DNA from: Mytilisepta virgata
Lineage: Eukaryota; Mollusca; Bivalvia; Mytilida; Mytilidae
Length of the DNA: 64,000 nt
Direction of reading: 5' to 3'
Assembly: GCA_028015205.1 (NCBI GenBank)
Contig: CM051514.1
Span: 43,788,150-43,852,149, forward strand
The translations under genes were made by a program, and so were the position numbers. Every line of letters begins with the position of its first letter. Position 1 is the first letter of the stretch. Under the pieces are notes generated by a model. That model made no database searches. It was not told the origin of the DNA and saw only the letters and a list, made by a program, of their open reading frames with translations. Positions 47,150 through 58,801 of this stretch are shown one piece after another.

Positions 47150-48222
47150 ATTTTTTAAAAACTTTAACAACTTTACACATGTAATGCCTACAATTAAGAT
47201 TTATAGTCCACAAGGTAGCTTATCATATAAGGTTTGCCGCAGTATACTTTTCTTGTGATCCTGTCCTCATTTTTATGGTTCACTGACTTCATAAACATGA
47301 ATTTAAAATCTGCGTCCCAAGTTTCGTGGTTTAATCCATTTGGTCATTAGATAGTTCTTGGTAGGTACATGTCGGTCTGACACCTGCCTTTTGACCTTGT
47401 CCTCAATTTCATGCTTGAGTGACCTGAATCACATTTTCGGGTTAAGTCCATTACTCAGAAACTAGAATACTTAGAACCACCATATTTGGTCAATAGATAG
47501 TTCTTGGTGGATACATGTCAGTCTGGCTTGGTTTCTTGACCTCAATTTCATCTTTGCATTACTGGTACTTTTTCATGGTTAAGTCCATTTCTCTGCAACT
47601 AGAATACCTAGACCCACCGTATTTGGTCAATAGATACTTCTTGGTGAGTACATGTCAGTCTGAAACCTGGTTTGGGACCTTGACCTCAATTTCATGCTTC
47701 AGTGACTTTGTCACTTTTCGAAGTTGTCCTTTTCTCAGAAACTGTAATATTTAGACCCACTATATTTGGTCTATCGACTGTTCTTGGTGGGTACGTGCCA
47801 GTCTGACACTTGTCTCTGGACCTTGACCTCAATTTCATGCTTCAGTGACTTTGTCACTTTTCAAAGTTGTCCATTTTTCAACAACTAATACCTAGACCTA
47901 CTGTATTTGGTCTATTGACAGTTCTTGCTGGGTACATGCAAGACTGATAACTGTCTCTTGACTTTGACCTCAATTGCATGCTTGACTAACTTTGTAACAT
48001 TTTCGAGATTAGGTCAATTTCTCAGCAACTTTAATACCTAGACCCACAATATTTGGTCAATAGATAGTTCTTAGTGGATGCATGTCGGTCTGGCACCTGT
48101 CTTTTGACCTTGACCCTTAATTTCTTTTAACACATTTTCCTTTGACTTTTAAAATGTCGGGTATCAGATAATCATTATTCTGTGTCCATGTGCTTATTCA
48201 GGCGAAACATGTAGTGTGTCCA
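47150..48222 (+). mobile_element. Hairpin-ended repeat family D, 5'-truncated copy 3
   Basis: It lacks the head hairpin. It has six to seven diverged units (TTGACCTCAATTTCATGCTT, AGATAGTTCTTGGTGG) and the end TTCAGGCGAAACATGTAGTG. Confidence 0.7.
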
Positions 48223-48795
48223 ATCTATCAATCAGGTCTAATCTCGTACATTATCTTTTCTCAAAACTGTTTTATATCAAAAGGAATTTTGATGCAATGG
48301 CCGTTAATACAATGTTCCCATTTTACATAATAAGATCTTGAGAAATCACACTGTACAAATGTTCCAGATATATCACTCAAAAAGAGCTACAGTTTTTAGC
48401 TAAGATATCAATCTAAACATTCCAGTACGTACCCTATTAATGATTGTCTGCAAATCTTCATCGTAACATTTTGTTTTCTTTAGAAAATTTAACTCTGTTT
48501 TAAGACTAAATTTTAAAAGGTTAAGGAATTTGACAGTTGATTGTGATATTTAATCTTATTTTGAATTTTCCATATTGACCATTTCGACAAGTAAATAATT
48601 AGGTTTATAACTCTAAAATTATCTCCTGGTTCATTTATTCCAAATAAAAGATGTTGCAAACAAAACTACATACATTGCCATTACATATTTTAATGTCATG
48701 TTCTATCTTTAGTACATCAAGCACTTGTACAATGTGGGGAACATCTCAGAATATTTAAATGTCTATATGTATATATTGTGACATCTCTTCTTTTT
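48223..48795. other. Unassigned AT-rich stretch
   Basis: No gene seen. Confidence 0.35.
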
Positions 48796-49122
48796 TAGCT
48801 TACCTGGCAAGGCTATGTGAGCTATTGCCATCACTTTGCGTCCGTTGTCCGTCTGTCGTCCTCGTTAACATTTCATATTTTGATCATCTCCTCTGAAACT
48901 ACTGGGCCAATTGGAACCAAACTTTGCAGGAATGATGTACTAAAGGTCCTCTGTGAAATTCCTCATTTCATTTTGATTGGACGAAAATCATGGCCGCCAT
49001 GGGCAATTCTTGTTTCTGATTGGCTGAAATTTGAAATGTCATCTCCTCTGAAACTACAAGTGCAAATGATTTGTAAGTTGATACAAATGATGTTTCTGAG
49101 GTCCTGTACAAAAATTCCTCAT

Positions 49123-50394
49123 TATGTCTCCCCTTCTCGAAGGGAGACATATTGTTTTAGTGATTATTATGTCGCCCCGAACGTAGTCACGGGACGACAT
49201 ATTGTTATTCTTCCGTTTCTTTGTTATTATTATTCTTTCTTTCTTTCTTTCTTTCTTTCTTTCCAATGATTTTTGTCCGGCTTAGTTCTCGGAGATGCCT
49301 GGATAGAATTGAATGAAACTTGGCACAAAGTAAGATCACTATGTGAAGATGTGCAATCAATACTTTTTTTTTCGAAATGGCCGCCATTTTCAAGATGGCC
49401 GCCATTCAAAGATCGGTACCCTCCGAAAATTTAAAACGTTTATATCTCAAAAACTGTACCATAGAATTTCATTAAACTTCGTAGGTTTGTAAAGTACAAT
49501 TAGAAGAACAAACTGATGAAAAAAAATGGCGATCGGTTGGAGACGTTTGACGGCCATTTTGAAAAATGATGTTAAAATGGCGAAAAACTTAACATGGATA
49601 GAATTGAATGAAACTTGGCAGAAAGTAAGATCACTATGTGAAGGTGTGCAATCAATACTTTTTTTTTCGAAATGGCCGCCATTTTCAAGATGGCTGCCAG
49701 GGGCGACATCTGCTATTGCTCGCAATTGCAATTCTAGTTATTCTTCCTCTTCTAATCAAATTTTTTGTCCGGAACATAACTTTTTTGTTTCTTGAGCTAG
49801 CCTCATGATATTTGGAAGGTATATGCATCAGGTCAAGGCGGAGTGCAGAGTACCACATTTGGGTCCCTGGGGGTCAGTCCCCACCCCCTAGCCTACATTA
49901 TCTTGGAAAGGGTTGAAATCCCCACCCTTAAACCATATATTTTATTATTCATGATAACAAGACAAGTTGAATGCAGTATACATCTGAGCCCCGGGGGTCA
50001 TCCCCTACCCCTCAAGACCAGAAACCTTTATCTTAAAAATGGTTGAGATCCCCTCCACAAAAGTATATATTTCCTTATTCACAATGAAAAGACAAGTTGA
50101 ATGCAATATGTCTTGGCCCCAGGGGGTCATCCCACCCCCTCAAGACCAGAAACCTTAATTTATCTTAAAAATGGTTCAGATCCCTTCCCCAAAACTATAT
50201 ATTACCTTATTCATTCCTTGTTGAAGCACATATCTGTAGGTAACTACATGTATTATGTACCATAGCTCTTAATTTGCCACCTTGATGATCCCTAAAAAAT
50301 GTTAAAAAAACTATGGGTATGGAAGGGGAGACATCAGTTTTAGCGTGCTAAAACACTCCAGCATGCTGGACTCCTGTGACAACAGTACCTCTAG
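49123..50394 (+). mobile_element. Hairpin-ended repeat family H
   Basis: 5' hairpin TATGTCTCCC...GGGAGACATA (49123-49151). The interior has units with GGGGGTCATCCCCTACCCCT. The 3' end is GGGGAGACATCAG, the palindromes TTTTAGCGTGCTAAAA and CCAGCATGCTGG (50358-50369), and terminal CTAG. Family G is nested just after its 5' hairpin. Confidence 0.7.
49169..49737 (+). mobile_element. Hairpin-ended repeat family G, copy 1 (nested in H)
   Basis: 5' hairpin ATGTCGCCCCG...CGGGACGACAT (49169-49200). Interior with AAATGGCCGCCATTTTCAAG. The 3' end is CAGGGGCGACATCTG, ATTGC-TC-GCAAT and CTAG. A CTTT microsatellite lies at about 49231-49262. Confidence 0.75.
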
Positions 50395-50640
50395 TTTTGT
50401 CTTGATCGGCAATAAACATGGCTGCCATGGGCAATTCTTGTTTCTGATTGGCTGAAATTTGAAAAATCATCTCCTCTGAAACTACATTAATGCAAATGAT
50501 TTGTAAGTTGATATAAATGATGTAAGGTCTTCTATAAAGATTCGTCATTTCGACTTGATCCGGCAAAAAACAAGGCCACAATGGGCAACTTTTTCACTGT
50601 TGCTATGGAAACACAAAAAAGGGAATTTTTGTTAAAACTA

Positions 50641-50867
50641 GATGTGTCTCCCCAACTTTAGGGTTTCAAAATTTCCAAAATGGCTGCCGTTGTCATGGAA
50701 ACGAAAAAAGGTAAAATTTTCAAAAGTTCAAAATTTTACTCCAAAATTATTTAAACTTTACAGTAAGGACCTTTAACGTGTGCACAAGTTTCTCTACAAG
50801 TTTTAGGGCAAACATCGAAATAGCTGCCAGGGGCGACATCTGCTATTTCTCGCAATGGCAAGTCTAG
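50641..50867 (+). mobile_element. Family G 3' fragment
   Basis: AAAATGGCTGCCGTTGTCATG through CAGGGGCGACATCTGCTATT and CTAG. No 5' hairpin. Confidence 0.6.
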
Positions 50868-50869
50868 TT

Positions 50870-51806
50870 ATGTTGCCCATAGATGTAGTCGGGACGACAT
50901 ATTGTTATTGTTTAGTTTCTTTGCTTTTTTTTCTTCCACCTAATATTGTTTGGATGAGTTCTCAGAGATGGCTGGAACTATCTTTATGAAACTTCACAGT
51001 AATGATGATCACCAAGTCTAGTTGTGCATGTAACATTAAAAATTTTCAAAATGGCCACCGTTGCCATGGGAATGGAAAAAGTATGAAAATATTTGGAAAA
51101 CTTAAATTTTATTTTTTTCAGTACCTGCCCAAACAATCTTTTTGAAACTTTGAAGGATAATTCCTTGCATCAAGTCAAACTGATTTCTGTAAAAAATTGG
51201 TTGGACAAACTTTCACTGTTGCCATGGAAACAAAAAAGGGATTTTTGTTTAAATTTGATTTTTTGCTCCAAAGGTATTTCAAACTGCATAAAATGGATAT
51301 GTAAGTGTCTCCCCAACTTTTGGGGTTTCAAAATTTCCAAAATGGCTGCAGTTGTCTTGGAAACCAAAAAATTTCAAAATTTTACACCAAAATATTTAAA
51401 ACTTCACAGTAAGGACCTCTACCAGTTTAAGGGGTTCAAAATTCCATAAATGGAAAATTTGAATAATTTTTATTGTTTAAGAAGCAATGATTATTGTTTA
51501 TGCATTAATTCCAAAACACTGCAAATAAATTATTTTTGTTCCATATAACAATACAATTTCAGTATTTTCCATTTAAGTCAATACTTTGAATTACTATAAA
51601 CTTTAGAAGTATTTATTGAACAAAACCATTGCCTTAGGTCCACAAATGTTTTTAACAGCAATCCAATCCTTTCATTTTAAAACTCAACATTGTCCGATTT
51701 CTATGAAAATTTATATCTAGGCTAATTTTGGTATGGCGAACAAGATGCAACCATCGAAATAGCTGCCAGGGGCGACATCTGCTATTGCTCCCAATGGCAA
51801 TTCTAA
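50870..51806 (+). mobile_element. Hairpin-ended repeat family G, copy 3
   Basis: Starts ATGTTGCCCATAGATGTAGT...GGGACGACAT (decayed hairpin). Units with TTGCCATGGAAACAAAAAAG. Ends CAGGGGCGACATCTGCTATT...CTAA. Butted against the preceding G fragment. Confidence 0.7.
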
Positions 51807-51989
51807 TTATTATTATTCTTTCTTTCATTCTTTCTTAGATATTGTAAGTCCAATATCAATGAAACTTAGGGATATGTTAGATATGCATCTCTCGATGTGC
51901 AGTCAATAATATTTTTTTTCTGGGAGTCTAGTAAGGTTATATTTGTGGGGTCCAAATAGGGTTTACTATAGAAATCTATGGGGAAAACA

Positions 51990-52900
51990 CTTTCCAGCAA
52001 CATGTTCATTACATATCAAACTTTAGGATATATTCAATATGTATCTCTAGTCGAACCCCTGCCTAATATTTTTTAAAACGGGTCCAAAAATGGGTGCAGA
52101 ATTAATTTTGGGGCCCAAGAGGGGATACAATTCACTTCAAAATTAAACAAATGCTTTTCTTTTCAGCAATTTAGAATTGACCCGGCCGGGATAGGCTGGG
52201 CATGGGGAAACCCCTGCCCAAATGTTTTTAAAACGGGGTCCAAAAAAAATGTGCAGAAGATATTTTGGGGTTCAATTGGGGATATAATTCACTTGAAATT
52301 TAATAAAGAGTATAAAAAGGTTTTTTTGTTTTGTTCAAACAAATGTTTTAATGGGATATGTTGCATATGCTTTTTCTGTAAGGGGTCTTTAAGGTTTTTT
52401 GGGGGTTTTGGGGCCAAAAGAGGGGATACAATTCACTTCAAAATGAAACAAATGCTTTGTTTTCAGCAATTTAGAAATTGGTGTATACCCCCAGTCCAAG
52501 CCAGAATAGGCTGGGCACAGAAGACCCCTGCCCAAATTGTTTTTAAAGGGGGCTCAAACAAAGGTGCAGAAGATATTTTGGGGGTCAATTGGGGATATAA
52601 TTCACTTGAAATTAAAAAATAAATGCATTTAAGAGTATAATATTTTTTTTTTAATTTTTCTGTTCAAACAAATGTTTTGATGGGATATGTTATATATGCT
52701 TTTTCTGTGGGGGTCTTTAAGATTGGTTTTGGGGGTCTTAGTAGAGGTGGTGTTACTATAGAATCATTTTGAAAAATTTTGTTTTCAGCAATGTAGAATT
52801 GGGCGAATACCCCCAGACCCAGCTGGGATAGGCTGGGCATGGGGAACCTTGAATTTATTTAAAGGAGGTCCAAAAGGGGTGCAGTTATCAATTTTTTTTA
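51990..52900 (+). repeat. 315-bp tandem repeat, about three units
   Basis: ATAGGCTGGGCA recurs at 52191, 52506 and 52828. Other markers are ACCCCTGCCCAAAT and GGGGATATAATTCACTTGAA. The open frame across 52251-52622 is repeat-derived. Confidence 0.75.
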
Positions 52901-54118
52901 TGAAGACTGTTTGAAAAGGTATTTATCATCCCACAAAATCCCCATTACAGAGTTTTTTTTCAAACTTGAATGAAATAACAGAACACTGCTCATGTTTGAT
53001 TTACCCAGTTACGTTGTTGAATGTCATGTTATTATGATTAAAATTGGTTATATTTTTGTTCTAGTAAATTATTCTCTCAGAATATGAGTACCTTTTTGAA
53101 CAATTTCGAAGAGAAATGTATTTTTAACCACCAAATGTGCCTGTTGTGGAAGTATTAAAAAATTGGGGGGGGGGGGCTTTTCTGAAAATACAGATTACAG
53201 TTCACCACCTTATGTATCTACATTGCAAAATAATGATAATACATATATGTACCTCTTAAAAATAAGATTAGATACCAGAGACTTGAGTCGCTGATGAATG
53301 GGTACGATCTTGATCCTATTGGGGAGACTTTTGAGAAGGGATCCTTGCTACATGTATGTCATTAGAACTTAGCTAAAACAATCCTGAAACACCGTTAGTT
53401 AAAAATTATATACTTCTAGTTAAAAGACAATTGAGTCTTTACAACTCTATAAAACGGTGTCAAGTCTTGAGGTTTTAGTATGTTTGTTGGTGATCGGAAT
53501 CCATGCATTTGTGGAAAGTTTTACCCAAATGTTTGTAAATTGCCATCTCCCCACATCTTCAAAATAGCGAGAGTCAACTATTACAATTCTTGTATTATAT
53601 TATATTTTATACTTCTTCAGAATTTCAGGACAAAATAAAGCTACATGTGATTGAGTCATGTGACTTAATGGTTGATGCAACTCAACAGTATCAGGAAAAC
53701 AGGAAAGAGAAGTTGACTATGTTATAGTTAGAGAAGAACTACATGTAGCAAACTCCAGAGACCAGGGATTCTACGCTTCCAAAGAGGGGGGTTCAGGCCG
53801 ACCCTTGACAAATCCAAGGTCACAGTGAAAGGTTTGTATATATACACATTAACGAAGTCTTCACAACTGATTTTTTTTTCATGAATCTGGTATTAATAAA
53901 ATTATGTTTGAATTGAACCAACCCATAAACAGTAGTGAGAATAGCTCACACATGTAACAATACAGCCAAATTTTAATTGTTTAAATTTTAATGAGCAAAT
54001 CTTTGTAGTTGGTCTTTATAAGGAATTTCATCTAGCATCAACATATTATTTTTCATAGAATGAATATCACAATCATATTTATGCCATTGTATTTAGATTA
54101 GAAATCCTTTTTTTTCAG
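52901..54118. other. Unassigned; probable intron
   Basis: No exon seen before the acceptor at 54116-54118. One G run near 53164-53174. Confidence 0.4.
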
Positions 54119-54234
54119 ACTATACAAGAGGCTGGAGTAAACTGAATAAAAAAAAAAAAAAACCAGACGAAGATCAACTGAATAAAGGTGTCCCAGAAGC
54201 AGTCGGATATGCCAGGAAGAAAGTGAACAAATAA
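54119..54234 (+). CDS. Candidate terminal coding exon (Lys-rich C-terminus)
   Basis: The acceptor CCTTTTTTTTTCAG-like tract ends at 54118. Only one frame is open across the exon: it reads (D)YTRGWSKLNKKKKK, then PDEDQLNKGVPEAVGYARKK, and stops at TAA 54232-54234. Its entry phase (two bases completing a codon) matches the internal donor at 28453, which would give ...NRV-D-YTRGW. AATAAA overlaps the stop and AT-rich sequence follows. Joined to 9034-9047 and 28398-28453 it would make a basic protein of about 61 residues, or a larger one if exons in between were missed. I do not recognise the family. A 15-A run encodes the lysines and is prone to length error. Confidence 0.4.
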
Positions 54235-54359
54235 ACGTTAAATATAAAAACAGATAATTTCATTATGGACATGTGATAGATTTTGTAAATGGAAAAAATT
54301 AAGATGAAATAATACTGATTTATTGTGTGGCTTTATTTCTACTGCCTAAGTAATATCTA

Positions 54360-54720
54360 CAGTGAAAACATGATGATTCCAGGAAAGGCTGTAATTTTCA
54401 AGGGGAGGGGATATTTGCAAAAAATCTCACCAGTCTAAAAAAAGTATGGTTGAAATTTTCAGGCAAAGAACCCTTTAAATGTGAAAATGCCAACCTGACT
54501 TCTTTAACAGGAGACAGTAATAGGGCCAGAGGTAAAATCTATGCAATAACTTTCATAAAATTTGACTATTTCTCCTCATTTGGACGGCTAACTGGTTCAA
54601 TGAACAGTTCCTTAATTTTGCTCAAGTTAAAAAAAAATCACAAACTAAATAGATAAATGAACAAAAATGTTGAAAAGGATGGCAGGTGAGGGATACAGGC
54701 TCACCACTTGAGTCTCTAGT
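54360..54720 (+). mobile_element. Family E 3' fragment
   Basis: Ends GGCAGGTGAGGGATACAGGC...GAGTCTCTAG near 54718, the family E terminus in decayed form. Confidence 0.5.
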
Positions 54721-54796
54721 TCTTAGTATTTTTTCAAAAATTATTTCAAAGAAAAAAGAAATACAACTTGCAAGAAAACTTATTAGCACATGAATG

Positions 54797-55700
54797 TATA
54801 GTCCAGTCAAACTAGCAAAAATGGACCCTTAATTGCATCAGAAGAAATTAATTTTTTTTGAGTCGGGAAATGTAAAAGGATTATTAACCAAGAAAAAATC
54901 ACCATGAAATGAATGCAAGCAGATAAAATTACAGCTGAAATAAATTTCCTATGGGAATTTTTATTGAATAAGGGGGATAACTCTGTAAAAACTAATTGAA
55001 ATTTGGCCAAAATCTCAACAAAATAATAATAACTGATTTTCCTGTATAAAATACTTTGCCAAAAAACATGTTTAGCATTAAAAAAGGTTAAAACCAATTA
55101 TTCTAACAGAGTTTTGATATTTTAATTCAAGTTTTGAATTAGATTTTTCTCTTTCTAGGATCCCTCATTTCCTAAAAATATAGGATATCAAGTTTATGAA
55201 TTGTTAAATCTTTATGAAAATATATGTAGCACTTACACTTGTTTGTGGATTTAAAAATTCTTTTAACCAAGTTTAAATTATTGATGTATAATAAAAAGGG
55301 AGAACCATTAACAATTATTTTAATTATTTTTTTCAAAATCGAAATATGGTTCAAAGTAAGCATTTTCTTTGATTTTAAACAGTCATTAAAATCAAACTAC
55401 AAATAAAATTATGAATATTCTTGTATCATAAATAGAAGAATATATAACAAGTTAAATTAAGCCAGTTTAGTCTATGAAAGTATCTTTCTTAACAAGCAGA
55501 AGAAGAAATTTGTTGAAAAAAAACGTTTTTGCAAGAGTTACTTCCCCTGTTCTATTGGAAATCCAACAGTATATTTGAAAGTAGTTTTGAAGTTTCCCAT
55601 GGTCAGATTTTCATGGAATTTTATCTGTGTACATTTAAGATATAATTTTTTTTTAAGACTAATATGGGTTATGTTGTAACACAAGTTAAAATGAATAAGG
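54797..55700. mobile_element. Long-TIR foldback element, copy 1 (decayed)
   Basis: Begins TATAGTCCAGTCAAACTAGC, matching the termini of 58802-59749. The left arm has GGGGGATAACTCTG. The right part (about 55530-55690) is a diverged inverted match, with GTGTACATTTAAG and AGAGTTACTTCCCC. The right terminus is no longer clear. Confidence 0.5.
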
Positions 55701-55825
55701 GGAAAACAGTATCTTTGGTTGCTAAGTGGATCATCCTTCTGTCCATCCATGCAGAAAAAAATATATTTTAATATTTTCTGATATTATACTGAGGTGATTG
55801 TTATAAGCTTTCTTTCGGGGAAAAA

Positions 55826-56160
55826 TGCCTTGGTGGTCTCGTGTTAGCATGCTCGCCTTGAATGCAGAAGTTCACCTGTTCTATGCCTGGCCGCTTCCTA
55901 CCAAAGACATTAAAATTGGTATTTGCTGCTTCTCTGCCAAGCACATGGCATCTAGAAACAAGAGCAAAGGACTGGTTGGCTCGGAGTCGATATAATGTGT
56001 CCAGGTGGGGTGAATATGACTTCCTGCACGTTAAAAATCTGGTTCAGCATGTCAGTCTAGCACAAGCAGGATTCATATGAATATCATATCAACATGGTCT
56101 CGTCCTAATATATACACTTCATGGTTTCCACTGGATGTTAAACAATAATTCATCCATTTA
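55826..56160 (+). mobile_element. tRNA-derived SINE, older copy
   Basis: Diverged copy of the SINE at 19470-19823: TGGTGGTCTCGTGTTAGCAT head, GACATTAAAATTGGTATTTG body, CCACTGGATGTTAAACAATA tail. The B-box is mutated and no clear target duplication remains. Confidence 0.7.
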
Positions 56161-56568
56161 TGAAAAAACTTTATGGCTGTAAAATATTATAACCCAACTA
56201 AACTGTGAAAAAATTATGTACTAACAATAAGTAGTTTTTGAGTAATAAAACTTCTTTATGTTGTCATAACATTAAAATGTATACTTAAATGAGAAGACCT
56301 CATTTTGTGTGTCGCTTCTCTTCCTTCCACAATAAATTAATCATCTTGCCTCTGTGTTCTATAGGTACCATGCATAGTCGTATTTGTCATCCTCGCTTAT
56401 GATTATTCCGTTTGGGTTATTCTGGGAGGAAAACGAAAATAAAGGCGTCCGGATATTGTTTCCGACATCGGACGGAAATTTTAAGTCCTAGACAAGACTT
56501 CCGTTTAAAATTACACAGAATTTTATAACTCGAATAATTACAGCGCCCCCTTACGGTCATTGTCCTCC
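56161..56568. other. Unassigned, CpG-bearing stretch
   Basis: Contains CGTCCGGATATTG...CATCGGACGG near 56446-56476. No gene seen. Confidence 0.35.
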
Positions 56569-56578
56569 AGTGATCGTA

Positions 56579-58177
56579 GTGGACTCACAGCGTGCCTTCG
56601 ATGTGGTCAACCATGCTTCACTGAAACGTAAATTATTTCTGAATGGGATAAATATCAACCTTTGGAAACTGATAAATACATGGTATCAGAACTTGACTTC
56701 AAAAGTTAAATGGAAAGGTGTCATCAGTAACAACTTCTCAGTACTTCAAGGGGTTCGTCAGGGAGGAATACTGTCCACTGGACTATATAAAACATATATT
56801 AATGATCTTCTGTTAACACTGGAACAACAACAACTTGGAAGTTTTATAGGCACAACTTATATCGGATGTCCAACGGTTGCTGATGATGTTGCACTTCTGT
56901 CCGAATCTAAAGAAGAGCTTCAAATGATGTTAGATGCTACATATAACTATTCAACAAGAGAAAGATATATAATACATCCACAGAAAAGCATGGTAATACC
57001 AAAAATAATTTCGAAACAGTCTGAAAAATCTACAAATTGGCAACTTGGTTCAAATGACATACTTGTCAATGAAAAAGGAATCCATCTTGGAATAGTCCGT
57101 TCAGTGAAAAATGAATTGTCTATAAACCTAGACGAACGCATTTCCTGTGCTAGAAAATCTCTGTACAGTTTAACAGGTACAGGTCTTCATGGGACTAATG
57201 GTCTCCCACCAACCCAGAGCTTGTCAATGTACACAACATATGTGTTACCACGCTTACTTTATGGTTTGGAGGTCTTTGTCCCTCGTCAATGTGATATTAG
57301 ACTCCTGGAAAACTTTCATCTCAAAATGCTTAGATCAATTCAGGCCCTACCAGTTCGTACAGCTAAATGCATTACTCACCTGTTACTGGGAAGTAGACCA
57401 ATTGTTGCAGAACTTCATTTACGACAATTTTCACTCCTTGGAAGTATCTTGAGAAGCCATAACACTGTTTTGAAAAACATTATGGCAAGGCAAATTTGCA
57501 TAAAATCTGAATCGTCTAAAAGTTGGTTTATTTACATTAAAAACCTATTGATCCAATATCAATTTCCCGACATTAACCTACTTATGGACACACCTATGAC
57601 AAAAACCAGATGGAAAATTATGGCAAAGCAAAAAATCGATACTCATTGGAATAAAATATTGATAGATGAATGCTCAACCAAGAGCTCACTGTCCCATTGT
57701 TGTTACCATACATTACGAATTGGCCAGGCCCATCCAATTTGGTCAAATATAAATATGAACCACAAAGATATCAGGAGAGCCTCAGTCAAATGTAGAATGG
57801 TCACTGGAACTTATATCCTACAGACCACTCAGGCAAAATTTAATAATACCGATGTAGACCCAACCTGCCCCCTTTGTCGCATGGAAAATGAAGACATTAT
57901 GCACTTTTTACTTAAATGTAATGCTCTTTTGAAACATAGAAGACAAGCTTTTGCAGAATTTGATGGGTTGTTTAGTGACAATTATCAATCACAGTGGAAA
58001 AATATAAAAGAAAACCCTGAACTTTTAATATATCTAATACTTGATGCTAAAACTCTCGTTCTACGGAACTTTTTACCTGATAAACCTACTCTGTTAGATG
58101 ATATAGAAAATGTCACTAGAAGGTTCTGTTTTAATTTGCATTGTTCTAGAACATTTTTAATTAACTCTAATAAATAG
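56579..58177 (+). CDS. LINE reverse transcriptase, C-terminal fragment
   Basis: About 532 codons without a stop. Residues (counting from the GTG at 56570): 4-11 motif A VDSQRAFD; 61-72 motif B GVRQGGILSTGL; 104-106 motif C as V-A-D-D; then GIHLGI (motif E-like); C-terminal C-x2-C-x8-H-x4-C at 433-450 (CPLCRMENEDIMHFLLKC), the zinc-binding knuckle of many LINE proteins. The fragment lacks the endonuclease and the RT fingers and has no own start codon; the first codons come from the target site. It cannot act alone. Members of this RT group copy their own RNA at a nick in the target. I did not place it in a clade; the knuckle pattern suggests the Jockey/I-like groups. Confidence 0.85.
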   Translation: MDSQRAFDVVNHASLKRKLFLNGININLWKLINTWYQNLTSKVKWKGVISNNFSVLQGVRQGGILSTGLYKTYINDLLLTLEQQQLGSFIGTTYIGCPTVADDVALLSESKEELQMMLDATYNYSTRERYIIHPQKSMVIPKIISKQSEKSTNWQLGSNDILVNEKGIHLGIVRSVKNELSINLDERISCARKSLYSLTGTGLHGTNGLPPTQSLSMYTTYVLPRLLYGLEVFVPRQCDIRLLENFHLKMLRSIQALPVRTAKCITHLLLGSRPIVAELHLRQFSLLGSILRSHNTVLKNIMARQICIKSESSKSWFIYIKNLLIQYQFPDINLLMDTPMTKTRWKIMAKQKIDTHWNKILIDECSTKSSLSHCCYHTLRIGQAHPIWSNINMNHKDIRRASVKCRMVTGTYILQTTQAKFNNTDVDPTCPLCRMENEDIMHFLLKCNALLKHRRQAFAEFDGLFSDNYQSQWKNIKENPELLIYLILDAKTLVLRNFLPDKPTLLDDIENVTRRFCFNLHCSRTFLINSNK

Positions 58178-58298
58178 GAGGTGCGCCGGAGACCGTTACT
58201 TTTAGATTTAAAAAAAAAAAAATTTAACATTAAAAATTTTAACTAAATGTTAAAATTGTGCTCCAACATACTGGAGGATCATACAGACGAGAAGAAGA
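56579..58298 (+). mobile_element. 5'-truncated non-LTR retrotransposon (LINE) with 10-bp TSD
   Basis: AGTGATCGTA occurs at 56569-56578 and 58299-58308. Between them is a 3' LINE fragment: the reverse transcriptase from motif A onward, a 3' UTR starting AGGAGGTGCGCCGGAGACCG, and a GAAGAAGAAG tail. The insertion is young, since the frame is uninterrupted and the duplication intact. Confidence 0.85.
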
Positions 58299-58389
58299 AG
58301 TGATCGTAATATAACAACTGGATTATTCGGGTTAAGAATTTTAATAAATTTATGAACAACCCTTAATTCCTTACTTGATTACATACAAT

Positions 58390-58700
58390 GTTTTGGGTAC
58401 CTGAGCTACAGGAACCGGTATCAAATATACCTTCGGTCACTGGAAAGCGATACAATTTACAAATACGATTTCTTGGGATCCCTGGAACCGGTACATAATC
58501 ATGTTTTATTAAGAAATTATTCATGCAAGCCATAGATTTTGAAAATTTTCACATGGCCTGAGTCGTTATATTGGAATTTTAATGTTTTGGGTACCTGTAC
58601 AGGAACCGGTATCAAACATTCATTCTATCCTGGAAGCGATAAAAATACAATTTCTTAGGACCCCTGGAACCGGTACATAATCATGTTTTATTGCAAGCCA
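58390..58700 (+). repeat. 194-bp tandem repeat, 1.6 units (left part)
   Basis: GTTTTGGGTACCTG at 58390 and 58584, with CCCTGGAACCGGTACATAAT in each. The same array continues at 59755. Confidence 0.8.
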
Positions 58701-58801
58701 ATTTTAAGAGTGCCCCGTGAGTAAGGGTTAGGGTGCAAATGAGTACGTTTTAGAAGCGAAGCTCCTGCTAGAGGAGGAAGATAAAGACTAAGTTACAGGT
58801 A

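Larger units (their letters stand above)
48797..50640 (+). mobile_element. Hairpin-ended repeat family E, copy split by family H
   Basis: 5' hairpin AGCTTACCTGGC-AA-GGCTATGTGAGCT (about 48797-48825), with TCTCCTCTGAAACTAC and AATCATGGCCGCCATG units. It is interrupted at 49123-50394 by family H and resumes TTGATCGGCAATAAACATGG. The 3' end is lost. Confidence 0.65.

Noticed and set aside
51093..51449. 118-residue plus-strand frame
   Set aside because: Translated family G repeat units; composition is not protein-like.
53280..53330. GCTGATGAATGGGTACG as a hammerhead core
   Set aside because: No GAAA at the right distance and no stem I or III partners.
58703..58740. GGGTTAGGG as a second telomere-like array
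   Set aside because: Only one and a half units; expected by chance.
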